Shown here piece after piece: positions 8,835-9,013 of a stretch of DNA of 9,013 nucleotides. Under the pieces are notes generated by a model. The model made no database searches. It had not been told where the DNA came from and saw only the letters and a program-made list of their open reading frames with translations. A program made the translations under genes and the position numbers. Source of the stretch: Rhizobiaceae bacterium (GTDB lineage: Bacteria > Pseudomonadota > Alphaproteobacteria > Rhizobiales > Rhizobiaceae); contig JAGWJK010000121.1 of assembly GCA_028865845.1 (NCBI GenBank), positions 1-9,013 on the forward strand, written 5' to 3'. The first letter of the stretch is position 1, and each line of letters starts with the position of its first letter.

Positions 8835-8985
8835 GGTTTCGGGGCGTCTCGATCTACTTTTCGTGTATACGCGCGCTTCGTTCGCCTGTACATGGCGCAA
8901 CGTCGCGCATCGAAAGGCAGCTAATTGTCCCCGGTGCTGTCAGACAAACGCTACGCCGCATGGCTTGGCGAGCAATTGACCACAT
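8835..8985. other. Divergent spacer upstream of the ModE-like gene
   Basis: 151 bases without a supportable gene. It should carry the promoter of the ModE-like gene. I see no clear -35/-10 pair and no copy of the modA-type palindrome. Short palindromes GTATAC (near 8876) and TGTACA (near 8889) are present but are too short to call as sites. Confidence 0.35.
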
Positions 8986-9013
8986 ATGGTGCAGATCAAC
9001 GTGAATTCGCTAC
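8986..9013 (+). CDS. Possible 5' end of a gene running off the window
   Basis: An ATG at 8986 opens a frame that continues to the window edge and reads MVQINVNSL. The preceding frame closes with TGA at 8977-8979, so translation cannot come from further upstream. The only ribosome-binding-like sequence is a weak GGCGAG about 13 bases before. Nine codons cannot identify a family. The pattern of alternating hydrophobic residues ending in VN resembles the first strand of ferredoxin-type [2Fe-2S] small subunits of molybdenum hydroxylases, which would suit a molybdate locus, but this is speculation. Confidence 0.25.

Noticed and set aside
8646..8979. Plus-strand open frames overlapping the ModE-like gene start
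   Set aside because: They have no family resemblance or ribosome binding site and run antisense to conserved winged-helix codons.
8990..8997. TGCAGATC, identical to half of a TraR-type quorum-sensing box
   Set aside because: The second half-site is missing (AACGTGAAT instead of TGCACAT), and the sequence lies inside the possible coding start at 8986. An 8-base match is easily chance.

Overview
The window looks like chromosomal DNA of an alphaproteobacterium in the order Rhizobiales, most likely Rhizobium or a close relative. The signs are high GC with G/C-rich third codon positions, tight operons with ATGA overlaps, ObgE, ProA and NadD proteins close to rhizobial ones as I remember them, and a candidate small RNA of a rhizobial type. 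This placement comes from recognition; no search was run.

Layout. (1) 2-850, minus: an endonuclease/exonuclease/phosphatase (EEP) family hydrolase. (2) 851-1029: a divergent spacer with three consecutive short inverted repeats. (3) 1030-5185, plus: obgE-proB-proA-nadD, a compact housekeeping operon. It encodes a ribosome-assembly GTPase, the first two enzymes of proline synthesis, and the adenylyltransferase of NAD synthesis. (4) 5186-5771: a 586-base gap without a protein gene. On its minus strand lies a convincing three-hairpin small RNA whose loops all carry an anti-Shine-Dalgarno sequence (UCUCCUCCC), resembling the alpha-r14 / 'cuckoo' RNAs. Two abutting palindromes sit just upstream of its predicted promoter, and a ModE-type palindrome lies in front of modA. 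(5) 5772-8429, plus: modA-modB-modC, the high-affinity molybdate ABC importer. The modA-modB gap holds two hairpins, one of which could alternatively pair with the modB ribosome binding site. (6) 8442-8834, minus, tail to tail with modC: a single-domain ModE-like regulator without molybdate-binding (Mop) domains. (7) 8835-9013: a divergent spacer and possibly the first codons of a plus-strand gene at 8986 that runs off the window.

How the parts fit: ModABC brings molybdate into the cell, and the ModE-like protein is the likely repressor of modA through the palindrome at 5727-5750. The small RNA, if expressed, would act in trans on the Shine-Dalgarno regions of other mRNAs. I see no mobile element, CRISPR array, tRNA or rRNA. 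I also see no clearly new multigene system. The most notable items are the small RNA with its twin palindromes and the possible RNA switch between modA and modB.
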